Below are positions 1 to 10,686 of a stretch of 64,000 nt of DNA, piece by piece. Each line of letters starts with the position of its first letter. The stretch's first letter is position 1. The position numbers were made by a program, and so were the translations under genes. The notes under the pieces were generated by a model. That model saw only the letters and a list, made by a program, of their open reading frames with translations, searched no databases and had not been told where the DNA came from. The stretch covers positions 109,818 to 173,817 of the forward strand of contig WIXG01000154.1 of the NCBI GenBank assembly GCA_009869945.1. Reading direction: 5' to 3'. This stretch comes from Mesaphorura yosii (Eukaryota > Arthropoda > Collembola > Poduromorpha > Tullbergiidae).

Positions 1-1
1 G

Positions 2-163
2 CACATTTGGAATGAGAAACCGGCCATCGACGAGTTCGAGGCGTGGATCGCTGGGACAAGCGGTCAAGTGGAAAGAAAATGGGAGGAAAGAGCTTATAGC
101 TCGACATACGAAATTACAATTCGTGGTCCGTTGCTCTCGACTCTCGGCCAGGCCTTGAGCTAA
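2..163 (+). CDS. 3' end of an unidentified protein-coding gene (partial)
   Basis: The window opens inside a reading frame that runs 53 codons to a TAA at 161-163. Its last residues read RGPLLSTLGQALS. An AATAAA polyadenylation signal follows about 65 bp later, which supports this being the true 3' end of a + strand gene lying mostly to the left. No domain can be recognised from so short a tail, so no function is proposed. The frame could be fortuitous, but an open frame followed at the right distance by a polyA signal makes a terminal exon the better reading. Confidence 0.45.
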   Translation, partial: HIWNEKPAIDEFEAWIAGTSGQVERKWEERAYSSTYEITIRGPLLSTLGQALS

Positions 164-227
164 AGCACACCTCACGAATTAGGAGTCAGTCTTGCCCAGT
201 CCCTGTTCAATCAAAATGCACTTGTCT

Positions 228-233
228 AATAAA
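228..233 (+). promoter_or_regulatory. Polyadenylation signal AATAAA
   Basis: AATAAA lies about 65 bp after the stop at 161-163 and probably ends the transcript of the partial + strand gene. The rest of 164-578 holds nothing else I can identify; it separates that gene from the convergent chemoreceptor. Confidence 0.45.
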
Positions 234-578
234 ATTGACTTGACTCTGACCGACTTTCGGTGTGTGACGATCTAATGAGAAATTAATGTACTTTCATCCA
301 CGCTAGCAGGAAGGCAGCTGAGGATTGCAATCGATTTATTGGGATTTTCTGTGTTCTAGTCAGTCCTTATCAGTATTATTCATTGTCCAAATTACTACCT
401 TTTAATAGCACAAACAAAGAATCCAGCCCTCGACAAAAACGAACAGTTTCCTGCCGATTGACGAATTCGATTCGACTCGACTCGACATAGTTTCACTTAT
501 TCAAATCTCATTCATCTATGGCTTGGGACCAAATAGAATTTGCATTTGACGTACGACTTGAAATATGATAGAAACTTT

Positions 579-1820
579 TCAACGGAGTGCCATTAGAAGG
601 GAGAGAACCGTCTGCGCCACGACTTCAAGGGTAAGGACAACAAACGTGGTTTTCTTTATGACAGACAGACTCCCGATTTTTAGTGTCATGGGCCTGTAGG
701 TCTTAAATATTCTGAATTGGCTTCTGTACAGGAGGAAGGGCAGAGGTCCACGTCCACGCGCAGGAACGGGAACTGAGTGCTTCATTTGCTTCTCTTTCGA
801 TTTCTGCTTGTTGCCTCGTGCCGAGACAGCACGATTGCTCTTGCGAATGCGCCTCGCCCAGTCATAGAACGAATTCCTGTAATGTTCGCTTGCACTTGTG
901 AATCTGACCGCAAAGTCAAGGCAAGCTTTTGTCCCTCCAAAAACCCCGGCAGTGATCAGAGACAGGCGTACGGCACGTATCGGGCTTTGCAGTGCGACCT
1001 TGACCAGGGTGAATGCGCCAGAGATCTGAATGAGACAGCAGCACGCGAGGCAGGCGCCAAGCGTGTTCTTTAGGAACTCCGTCATGAAGGCATGGATCAC
1101 CTGGTGAGAGCGGAACAAAGTATGCTTGGCTTTTCTGGCTGAGGGCGGATCGGTCGGGTCGAAGGTTAGCCGGTTGAGGAAGTTGGCCATTGAGTGCATG
1201 TAGGTTACTTTGAGAAGCACGAAGAATGCGGCGTTAAAGAAGGTGGCTGCGACCAGGTACGCCCAGAAGAAACTCAGCAGGAGGTTGAGAGTCAAGTATT
1301 CGGACCGAAGAAGGCTGTACAGCCGGTGGCCTTTCTGAATCAGGACAAACACTCCAATCCACGTCACGCACGCCAGCGAGGAAAATGTTACCAGAATGAA
1401 TTTGGAAAAGATTGCTAACGTGTCACGCTGGCGCTGTTGTTGTTTCGCCCTGCTGAGTCCGTACAGCGCTGCCAGTCGTTTAGAGAATAAATGTACAGAC
1501 GAGAGGAGCGATGCAAACTCGTACGGGTACAAAATCGATTGCATTTGGATGGCAAGGGAGTAGATGAACCCAAAAAACGGAAGGGTGAAGTAAATGAGAT
1601 CGAACACGCTGGAGTCATCGGCAAACAGCGGTATTCCATTTAGAATAAGCGGCATCGCCTGAACTGCTATTTTGCACATCGTGACCCATCTCCAGACGCC
1701 AATTCGTGGCGCCACTTCCAATGTGTGCTTGCTTTTGTTGTACTGGTATGGGAGGAACCTGGTCGCGCCTCCAAAACGGATCAGATACGAAAAAAGCTTG
1801 AAGGACTCGTCGGAAATCAT
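579..1820 (-). CDS. Seven-transmembrane chemoreceptor, gustatory-receptor-like
   Basis: Intronless frame, 413 aa from the ATG at 1820 (MISDESF). The frame stays open further upstream to a Met at 1892, but the internal start better matches the N-termini of the two related receptors near 42-45 kb. Several hydrophobic stretches alternate with short polar loops, and the C-terminus (RPMTLKIGSLSVIKK then a final hydrophobic helix) aligns with the C-termini of those receptors. The family consists of inverted seven-pass, probably ligand-gated cation channels of sensory neurons in arthropods; the ligand cannot be predicted. The segment before the last helix carries an unusually basic loop (KSNRAVSARGNKQKSKEK). 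The canonical TYhhhhhQF motif of insect Grs is not obvious, so the assignment to Gr rather than another branch is tentative. Confidence 0.72.
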   Translation of the reverse strand: MISDESFKLFSYLIRFGGATRFLPYQYNKSKHTLEVAPRIGVWRWVTMCKIAVQAMPLILNGIPLFADDSSVFDLIYFTLPFFGFIYSLAIQMQSILYPYEFASLLSSVHLFSKRLAALYGLSRAKQQQRQRDTLAIFSKFILVTFSSLACVTWIGVFVLIQKGHRLYSLLRSEYLTLNLLLSFFWAYLVAATFFNAAFFVLLKVTYMHSMANFLNRLTFDPTDPPSARKAKHTLFRSHQVIHAFMTEFLKNTLGACLACCCLIQISGAFTLVKVALQSPIRAVRLSLITAGVFGGTKACLDFAVRFTSASEHYRNSFYDWARRIRKSNRAVSARGNKQKSKEKQMKHSVPVPARGRGPLPFLLYRSQFRIFKTYRPMTLKIGSLSVIKKTTFVVLTLEVVAQTVLSLLMALR

Positions 1821-1892
1821 GGTCTCGAGAGTTTTTCTTTGCTGGTCGTCGCCGCAGAAGGGAACAAACGAAACGTATTGCAGGCAGGGCAA

Positions 1893-2586
1893 GAATAAAA
1901 GAAAGAACGGAAAACAGCTAGGAGCTTTGACTTGTCTGCCGTGCCATGCCGTAAGTACAAATTGCCAAATTGATGCAATAATACTACTTTAGACCGAGCC
2001 TCGAAATTAAGCAAAGGAAATATGTATTTTTGAATTTTTGTGCACCGGAGGCAATTTTTGATATTGAGTTCTTGCAAGAATTCAGTTTTATTCTAGGAAA
2101 ACTATTTTATTTTGAATCGTAAGAAAGGCAGAATTGCAGAGCTCCATTCTTGCAATTGACAATTTGGGTGCCTTCTTTAACTTCGCTGATTTTTCAAAAC
2201 ACAAAACATGACAGCGACAATTTCTTGATACATCAACAAATTGGCATTCCATCAACTGCTGCAATTATTCGGTGGTCTGACCAGGCACGTCCTTTTCCTT
2301 TTACAAATTGGCTTTAAATTTGAATGTTCAATTTTCTTTACTCAATCGCTGCTGATTACGCGACCATTAAATACGGTGCACTTATTCTTGATTGCATTGA
2401 GCAAGGATTGTTGACGTCTTAACGTGTTTACTTAGCCTCAAGGGTAAAGCCAGAGTAGAGTTAGAGTAGAGAACTTGCATAGGACCAGCCTTGTTTATTC
2501 AAACTTGAAAATTGAATTGAATCACAAAAGGCGTGGCGTGGCGCGTGACAAAGTAAATTGCAGCTAAGTGCAGGTCAACTCTCAAT
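1893..2586. other. Intergenic, no recognisable feature
   Basis: AT-rich sequence upstream of the chemoreceptor. It probably includes that gene's promoter, but I see no clear TATA box or coding segment. Confidence 0.5.
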
Positions 2587-2700
2587 GAAGGGCCACGAGG
2601 AGTGAGACGGAACATAGTGTGCACCACGACTTCAAAAGTGATGAAAAGGAATGTCGTCTTTTTATGACGGACAGATTCCCGATTTTCAGCCTCATCGGTT
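2587..2700 (-). pseudogene. Remnant of a chemoreceptor 3' exon (C-terminal helix)
   Basis: About 115 bp on the minus strand align with the end of the chemoreceptor at 579-1820. The peptide PMRLKIGNLSVIK corresponds to PMTLKIGSLSVIK there. Immediately after that block one base is missing in a T-run (gtcgtcttttt here against gtggttttcttt in the intact gene), so the final helix continues only in a shifted frame. No upstream receptor sequence was found between here and 4.7 kb. It is best read as the leftover of a tandem duplicate that decayed. Confidence 0.65.
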
Positions 2701-4746
2701 CATTTTTTATCGAGGATTATTTCGCATGACACAAAACATGAAATGACACAATGCCAAATTAATCCGAAGCTTTTTAGGAACAGAAAATTCCATTAGCAGT
2801 AAACAACTAAATTAATCTGCAAGAAGCAAAGCGACCTACGGACACGTGAATGGTGAATCACTTGGTTTAATAAATAACCCCTTTCAATTTTCTCGGCCAT
2901 TTAAGATAGTGAGTGATTTCTTCTGAATGCTTTTACAACTACTTTAGAGAAAATGCAAAAGTCAATCTTGAACTTCTTACTGGTGCATTGCAACAAGCTT
3001 TAAATCGTCCCAAGAATTTATTGGACATGTGGCAATTCTGATTTCTCGAACTTTCCAGTATTATTTTGGCGTTCTTTACTTGATTATGAACTCACGACAC
3101 GAGAGAGGGCCAAAATGAATGGAAATCAGGAAGATAAACTGGGCTGTGTACTCTGGCCTGAGTTACAACTCACGTTTAATGGCTAATGGCTGCCGTGCCA
3201 CCATCACTAATTTAATTGGACAGGGATGCCACTGCCCAGTTAAAACCTAATGTGTAATGGAAAAAGAATTTATACAATCGAGCACTGGGGTCTGCTGTGG
3301 GTTCTGTCGGCTTCTTCACACCGCTTGTAAATGAATGATTTGAACTCATCATTAAGAAATTCTAACTTCTAGTCAACAGCTTTTAGCAGCTCGTGTCTTG
3401 TCTCCTGCCGTTCTACCTGACTTTAATTACTGGAAACTGCGTGTAATGGAAGTCGAAACTGAATCAACGAAAGTGAATCTTTCTTCGAGTAATGAACACA
3501 CAATGACGAGCAGATGATCCCGTGATTTCTGTTCCGATCCGCAAAAATGCAAGAATCAACGCCACCACTTGAGCTAGAGCCTCGTCGTTTCAGTAATCTG
3601 GCTTTCTCACGTGCACCTCCGTCATTGCCTGAAGGGCCAGCAGCAGCCCGGCCAGCATCTTGACAGCTGTAACTGTACAATTAAAACACAAGCAGACATA
3701 TAGCGAACTGACGGTTATACTGATAGTAACGAAAGCCGGAGTACTGCAATATTCAATGGTCAGTTACCTTTACCCCATCAAGCACTCCCTAGAAATGAGC
3801 TCCAGCTCTCAGTGTGTTCAGCGGGAGCAGGTTCACTCGGATCCCTCTTTACACAATCAGTCATGGATGGAATACTCTAAAACTCATAATTAGTAGTTAT
3901 GAATTAAGTACGTGAGAAATGCAATTCTTCTAACCTGTTAGGTCTAGGGTTAGGACTAGACACAACATGCTGCACGCTGTTTCGTAATGAATGTGAAGAT
4001 CGTCGAAAGCTATCGCCTTCATCTTCCAGGCATTCGAGATTCAATCGTCGGCTTTGTTCCTCTGTTTGCCTTTTGAGCTTGGCTTGAGATTTGGGCTGTT
4101 GCAAGTCGGAGATGTTATCGCCAGTAAGAAATGTATAAATGTATAAACTTTTAAAACGGAGTCAGTACCTCCTTGGCCGGACTTTGCGTTGTCTCGTCCA
4201 ATTTTCACCTTGTGATTCATGATTCAAGAAGCTTTTAATTGTCCATGTAAAGGCACAATTACGCTTTAATGACAAAGGCGTGTGCAAGTCTTAATTAGCT
4301 ACTTGCTTAATTGGGTTCAGTTCAGACCGCACCCTCTCCTGGAACATCAGCTTACGTAGGCGTCACTCGTAAATGGCCCAATCAACTGATCACGAGCCCT
4401 GGCGTGCTAGACGGTAATAATGCTCTGCTCGATCTGTAAACTTTGGACATCATGGAACTCACTCGCAAGTTGGCAAAGTCAGGCAGCAGCAGTTAATGAA
4501 AATAGGGTGCTGAATGCTTATTTATTGGAGAAGGCACTATTTTGAGCAACCTTTGCATTTTAAGAGCCACTTAACTGGGAACGTGCCAGCTTAATCTGCA
4601 TTGGCAATTCTCTGCTCTTAATTACGATGAGTAATTAGCTGCTTAATTGTCTTACTTGTAGTGGCTTGTGTGTCTGATCTAATGAATACCAACAGTTTCT
4701 GAATTCTGGCCGTCAGTAGCACGTTCAGCTTCAGTCAGCCTACAGA
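2701..4746. other. Intergenic region upstream of glutaminase
   Basis: About 2 kb without a convincing gene. Minus-strand frames at 3423-3680 (85 codons) and 3904-4104 (66 codons) show no recognisable domain and are not called. The last few hundred bases presumably contain the glutaminase promoter and 5' UTR; no clear TATA box was seen. Confidence 0.5.
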
Positions 4747-7444
4747 ATGGCGACCCATTTCAAGGAATCCGATGCCAAGGCTCCGACAAAGTCCCCCAGC
4801 GCACTGCGAAAGAATTTTTTCACATCATCCTTTAGTAATCTGGTCGAGAAGCGCCTCAGTCTCAAGAAGAAGAAATCCAATCCGACCATGGCGGCTTCGC
4901 TCCCGGCTTCCAATCACCAGGAATCGGCCCCGAGTAGCTTGGATCACGACGGGCACAGTCATGACGAAGCGTACCGAGCCAAGATCATCGCCGAGTACGA
5001 AATAGAAAGATCAAAGGGCTTAGTGGATTCGACAAGGAAAAACACGACAGAAAGTGAGCAGCATTCGACAACAACAAGTAACGAGAGTCTAAACGCTGAA
5101 CTCGGAGTCGGCGCGAGCGAGGGCGTCGCCGTTACAGCGCCGATCGATATCAAAATGGTCAAAATCCAGGAACCGTCGTTAGCGGGGCCTACGATCGAGC
5201 TCATTTCCGCGTCTCCGACTCCATCATCAGGAAGCGGGTCGATAGCGCAAAAGAAGAACAGATCAGCATCGATGCAGTGGGTCGCTATGCTGACTGAGGA
5301 CGGGGTTCAGGTGAATGCGGGGGAGTACGGAGACGACGAGGCGGAGGGCGACGACCTTTCTCAGAGCATGCAGAGCCTGGAAAAGCGCAAAAACTGGTTC
5401 AACAAGGTCGGCGAGAATGAGCCAGAAGAAACTAACAGCCAGGACGAGTCGGCGATCAGCGCACTGTACAAGAAACTGCGCAAGAATTCGACCTCGCCTT
5501 CGTTAAGGGACAGAAACACGCCAGAGCCTGAGCAGGCATCGTCTCCGGCTCGATACGTGGACAATCTCATCTTCGACATGTTTATGATCAGCGAGGATGC
5601 AGAAGAAGTCGTGCTTATCGGGACCTTTCTCGCCGCGCTCGAGCGCACTGGCCTCGGGCGTGGCGACCCACGCCTCGTCGAGCTATTCGAGAACCTGCGC
5701 CGAATCCGTAGGCAAATGGAGCTGAATGGCAAGCCGACCAGTTCGATCGAGACGCTGAAGCTGGACCGAAACGCGTTCAAGGCTGCCATCACGGACAACA
5801 TCGTCCTCATCTCGAAGGCATTCCGCCAGCAATTTGTAATCCCGGAATTCCAGAGCTTCTGCGGCTACATTGAGGACATGTACAACAAATGCAAGGATTT
5901 GAAGGGCGGGAAAGTTGCGAATTCTGTTCCTCAGCTGGCGAACGTGAACCCAAACTTCTGGGGCGTGTCCGTCTGCACGGTGGATGGGCAGCGATTCTCA
6001 ATCGGAGACACGAAGAACCCGTTTACCATTCAGTGCTGCAGGTAGGCTCACTTTTAACTTAAATATTAATTGGTAAGCTAATTAATTCACGATTCAAATC
6101 TTGTTCACTTCGCAGTAAGCCATTAGCATACGCAATTGCACTGAATGAACTTGGCGAGGAGCTCGTGCACCAGTACGTTGGTCAGGAACCTTCTGGGCGC
6201 ACATTTAACGAGCTGGTGCTCGATTACAATAGTAAGCGCACACTCAATTAACTAACTACGCAGCTAGACAACCTTTAACTTAATTACTGCGCATTTACTT
6301 AGAGAAACCACACAATCCAATGGTGAACGCTGGTGCAATTATTGTGTGCTCACTCCTCAAGCAATTTGTGAAGCCAGAAATGAGTCTGGCTGAAAAATTC
6401 GACTACACTTACCAATACTTCAAGGTAGGTGGATAATGAATGTACACATTGGATACGAATTAGCAATTTTCTACAGAAACTGGCTGGAGGAGAGTACATT
6501 GGCTTTAACAACGCCGTCTTCCTCTCCGGGCGGGAGGCAGCTGACCGGGACTACGCCCTGGGATTCTACATGCGGGAGAACAAATGTTTTCCGGAGGGCA
6601 CCAATCTCGAGGAGTGCATGGACTATTACTTCCAGATGTGCAGCATGGAGTCAAACTGCGAGTCAATGTCCATCATGGCAGCAACACTCGCCAACGGCGG
6701 CATCTGCCCCATTAGCGGAGAGAAGATTCTGAACCCAGACTCGGTTCGGGACGTGTTGGCGTTGATGCACTCGTGCGGAATGGTCGACTACTCAGGACAG
6801 TTTGCGTTCAAGGTCGGACTGCCCTGCAAGTCGGGGCTGAGCGGGGCCATCATGCTCACTGTCCCCAACGTGCTTGGCATGGCGGTCTGGAGCCCTCCGC
6901 TGGACAATCTGGGCAATTCCGTCCGTGGAGTCGCCCTGTGCCAGGAACTGGTTCAGGTGTTCAATTTCCACAAGTACGACAACTTGAAGCACGCCTCGGA
7001 CAAGGTCGACCCACGCAAGCATCGCTATGAGACGAAGGGCATGAACATCGTCAACTTGCTCTTCTCCGCGGCGTCCGGTGACGTGACTTCCATGCGTCGC
7101 CATCACTTGTCCGGACTCTGCATGAATGCAGCGGATTACGACGGCCGCACTGCGCTGCACTTGGCTGCTGCAGAGGGGCATCTTGAGTGTGTGGATTATC
7201 TGTTGCGGCAGTGTCACGTGAAGCATGATCCCGTGGATCGGTAAGCCTTGAGCAATCTTCCATCGTCCGATTCTCCATCGAATGATTGCACTGACTCACA
7301 ATTTCCTTCCTAATTAGATGGGGACATCACCCAATTTACGACGCGGAGAAGTTTGGACACTTTCATGTGGCAGAGTTCTTGCGCAAATGGGAGGCAGATC
7401 TAGAAAGTGGGAAGACGGGAGGCAGCATGGAAGTCGAACCGTAG
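4747..7444 (+). CDS. GLS: Glutaminase-family protein (GLS-like) with altered active site
   Basis: Five exons (4747-6041, 6116-6231, 6303-6424, 6477-7240, 7318-7444) give 807 aa. Residues 1 to about 265 are a poorly conserved, low-complexity extension. Then comes the GLS N-terminal helical region ([11 protein letters not shown] area), the beta-lactamase-like glutaminase domain (about 380-690) and C-terminal ankyrin repeats ([13 protein letters not shown]). Glutaminases hydrolyse glutamine to glutamate and ammonia in mitochondria using a Ser-x-x-Lys pair. Aligning from memory with human GLS, the lysine (K433) and neighbouring Gln429 are kept. The nucleophile Ser286 is Cys430, Tyr249 is Ser393, Glu381 is Gly, Asn388 is Asp, Tyr466 is Val and Val484 is Leu. 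Asn335 and Tyr414 are kept. The fold is clear; normal glutaminase activity is doubtful. It may be a pseudoenzyme or have a changed substrate. Confidence 0.9.
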
Positions 7445-7992
7445 TCGTAAATATGAATGCAACAATGTCATGTTATAACCGATCTGCGTATTATGCATTT
7501 TGTGCCTATTCTGCCTATTAAAAATTTAAACATTCATGCAGGAGAGCGGGCTGTTCAATCGCTTCCATTCTCAGCTTCTGAAATACAATATAATATGGAA
7601 CTTGTCTAGGAGTACTCGTTTTCCAATAGTGTGGCCGATTTTCCTTATGAAGCCATTTGGATCTGACACGGAGACTTTGAATCTTAAGTTAGAATTGAAC
7701 TGAATGCGATACAACTTTGTAAATTTTCGCAAAATGCTCCAGCTGCTGCGGTTAGGTTAGGTTAAGAGGTGCCAATTTCTTCCGCCAAATTTGAATATTT
7801 ATAATTAAATATGAAGACATCACTCTCACCAGAATTCGCCAACTTCTATTCTGCCTTGCTTCTGTGCCCAAAGTCCTATATGGCTTCCCTTATGAGAAGT
7901 CGAGTCGTAAAAATAAATGCAAGTATGTCATGTCATAAGCGTTCTGCTCATTATGCATTATGTGCCTGTGCCTGTTCTGACTATTAAAACCT
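7437..7992 (+). repeat. Direct duplication of the glutaminase 3' end
   Basis: The stop-codon/3' UTR region 7437-7520 is repeated at about 7905-7992. Both copies share an ordered series of blocks: agtcgtaaa, aatgca, tgtcatg, tataa or cataa, tattatgca or cattatgca, tgtgcct, ttctg, ctattaaaa. Divergence is around one base in five. No coding sequence for the rest of glutaminase is found with the second copy, so it is a relic of a partial tandem duplication. The stretch between the copies and on to 8289 has no other feature. GGTTAGGTTAGGTTA near 7750 is a short telomere-like run. Confidence 0.65.
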
Positions 7993-8289
7993 GAAGCATG
8001 AACGTCTTTCCTCTTTCGTTTGCTTCTCCACGTTTTGCCACGCTTCACTTAATTTATGTCAGCAGCTGCAAAATGACTTTATTACCAGAGAAAAGTTGAC
8101 ACGGGTGAGGTTGAGTTGAAGATATTTAGATTTGACATTCGATAAAGAATATGAATGAATAAAATACTTGACTAGAAGATTTGGAGACTGGATGAGTATT
8201 ACTTGGTACTGTTGCACTGCAATGCAGCTGCTGCTGGTGAACAAAATCGAAAATCTGAAAGAAGACCGACAGCTTCCGTCGAAGACGGT

Positions 8290-9225
8290 TTAACCAGTCA
8301 TCATCTCCATGAATTCTGTGGGCAGAAAACAAAAGATTCTCTTTATCAAATCAAATGCACAAAAACTAAAACACGAAAAAAAACCGACAGCGCAAATGAA
8401 AGAGCAATTAAAAAATTGGTCCAGTGCCAAGATTCTTTTGTTGATAATGAGAGACAGGCATGCGTGAAGTCGCAAGTCGGCAAGTCACCTGCCTGTCTTT
8501 CACGATCATTAGCCAGCAATTAGAGGAGTTGAAATAAAAAGTGTCGTCAAAATTCTGTTTGCATACCGTCAAAGTCGACTGTGCCCGAGCCGTCCTCATC
8601 CACCTCTTCAATGATGCCGTCCAGCTCCGCTTCGGAGAGAGTGTCATCAATCTCGTGCATGATTTGCTTCAGTGTTTTGGTTGTAATGTAGCCTTGGCCT
8701 GATCATTAATCATACGCGACAGCAATTAGTCAGTCAGTCAGCCTGTCGTAGTGACATTTCACACTTTTCTCTTCTCACTTACCGTCTTTGTCGTACAGCC
8801 TGAACGCTTCCTTCAGCTCGCGTGCCACGTCCGCGTCGTCCTCCTCAATGATGAACTTGGCCGCGAGCGTGCAGAATTCGGTAAATTCAATCTCACCAGA
8901 GCCGTCAGCGTCGACTTCGGCGATCGTCTCGCGCAGGGTCTCGCTGGTGAAGGCCGTTCCCATCATGTGCAGGATGGAGCCGACCATTTCCGGGGTGATG
9001 TAACCCTTTCCCTGCGAAAACGTGTCGAACGCCTTCTGCAAGACTGAAAACCAGCAAAGCAAGAGTATGAGCATGAGGTAGTTTACAATTTGTAACATAC
9101 AAATCGTCATATCACTTACTGGCAATCTGAGCCTTGTCCAAATCCGACTGCAACAGACAATAGACAACAATTTATCAAAAATATCGAAAAAATTGACGCG
9201 AGCGTAAAAAAAAATTGCTTACCAT
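8290..9225 (-). CDS. TpnC: Troponin C
   Basis: Five exons on the minus strand: 9223-9225 (only the ATG), 9120-9147, 8783-9043, 8567-8698, 8290-8315. They total 450 nt, 149 aa, ending EFMEMMTG as in other arthropod troponin C proteins. Four EF-hands are visible. Loop II (55-66, [12 protein letters not shown]) and loop IV (131-142, [12 protein letters not shown]) have all calcium ligands. Loop I (around 19-30) is degenerate and loop III (95-106, [12 protein letters not shown]) lacks the final Glu. Binding at sites II and IV only is the arthropod pattern. The protein is the calcium sensor of the thin filament in striated muscle, with troponin I and T. Calmodulin is excluded by the degenerate loops and the C-terminus. 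Confidence 0.92.
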
Positions 9226-9443
9226 TTTCTGGCCGAATTCTTTTTGGGTGCTTGTACGCTGAAACCCGAGACGAGACGAGAATAAGATGCAAAACTCGAG
9301 TGAAGACGCGGATCTCTGAGTCGTGTTTCGATGGAATGAGACAGAAAATCGGATTTTTCTCTTCCCCGACTAAGACCAGCACCAACCAAGATTACACGTA
9401 TTAAATTACGGTCTTGTGCGGAAACGAAACAAGTTTAGAGAAT

Positions 9444-9453
9444 CTATTTATAG
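9444..9453 (-). promoter_or_regulatory. MEF2 consensus overlapping a TATA box, troponin C promoter
   Basis: CTATTTATAG is an exact match to the MEF2 consensus CTA(A/T)4TAG. Read on the minus strand it also supplies TATAAATA, about 220 bp upstream of the troponin C start codon. MEF2 is the standard activator of muscle genes, so a shared MEF2/TATA element fits a troponin gene. Function is inferred. Confidence 0.55.
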
Positions 9454-10686
9454 GAGGCGTTTACATAAATACGGAGGATGAGCTTTTGCTTTTGCTTGGT
9501 TCTTGGAAAGAAAAATTCGCTTCATCTTCGCCTTCATCTTTATCGTATCCGAATTGATGTAGTAATGATGATCTTGTATGTACATTTGTGCCATTTAGGA
9601 GGAGTAGGCCGAATAGGCAGCATGCTTTCTTATTTTTACCCATGACAACGAAGATTCAAGATTTTTTTGACTCAACTGCTTTTTGCTGGTTGAATTCTGC
9701 TGGCTGCTGTGGCTGTGCTGAGTTATGATCGCACGCAACTGTGCACATTTGTCGACAAAAAGCTATTAAAACTGTAAAACTGAAATAACGCAGATTGAAT
9801 CTCTGCCAAAATTAAAATCAGCATCGTCTTTCTAGATTTCTGTTGTAGAAATGGACATGTAAACAGATGAAATGAGATTTCACAGTGGGAGATTGCCATT
9901 CTGGTGCACCCGTATTCACAACATTCGCTGGCATTTTTATTCATTCATGCTATACATATGCTACAGTTTGCGAATACTTCGACGGTTTCGAGGTCACGAC
10001 TGGAAAATGGTACATTTCAAGCGAATATGAACGCAGCTGAAAGTAAATTCACGACCATCTTCAATAAATCGGTATCCCTTATATTTGAGTTGGGTCTGGT
10101 CACGGGATTGAAACTTTGGACTTCGAGCTCCATACCGAGCGATGCATGAGAAAAATAATCGAGATTTGACGATTCGATGAACGATGACTCGGTTTTTTAG
10201 CGTATATGAATATGAACTTTAACAGCCTGTTGCCAAAAACGGCAAAAAGGTGTGGATGAGCCGAACCTATGTCAGATTAATTGAATTTTAATGTTATTGA
10301 CAGTTACTGACACTGAGACTGTCACACATTTCGAGCCTTCACGGAGAGAACTTGCACGCCTTACCGTCACCGCCCTCTGAGTCTAACCACTCTCCGGAAA
10401 AACCTTACACGCGCGCAAGCACACTGCCCACGCGATAAGATTTAGCTAATGTCCCTTTCGTTGACAAGAACAACAGATTGTTCCAACTGATATGAAATCA
10501 TGTCTTCCTAGAACAGGCGTTTCGTGCGTAGTTTGCTTCTCACGTAATTACATGCTAGTAGCCCTCCACATGTTGCATTGACTGCAAAATGTAAATAACC
10601 CGGAATATTCATATTAATGTAGCACCATGCACCATGAGAAGGAGCGTTGCAGAATGGAGATTGCAGTTGACCGAAATCTATGAGCG
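9454..10686. other. Intergenic between troponin C and the SLC17-like gene
   Basis: About 1.2 kb between divergent genes. An open frame at 9904-10149 (81 codons) has no recognisable domain or splice context and is not called. Nothing else stands out. Confidence 0.5.

Noticed and set aside
3423-4104. Minus-strand frames of 85 and 66 codons upstream of glutaminase
   Set aside because: No domain, no splice sites joining them, and composition like the surrounding non-coding DNA.
7750-7768. GGTTAGGTTAGG run, and a CCTAA run near 52010
   Set aside because: They match the arthropod telomere unit TTAGG but comprise only two or three copies, which can arise by chance; not evidence of a telomere or fusion point.
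9904-10149. 81-codon + strand frame between troponin C and the SLC17-like gene
   Set aside because: No recognisable domain or homologous neighbour, and no plausible promoter or polyA context.
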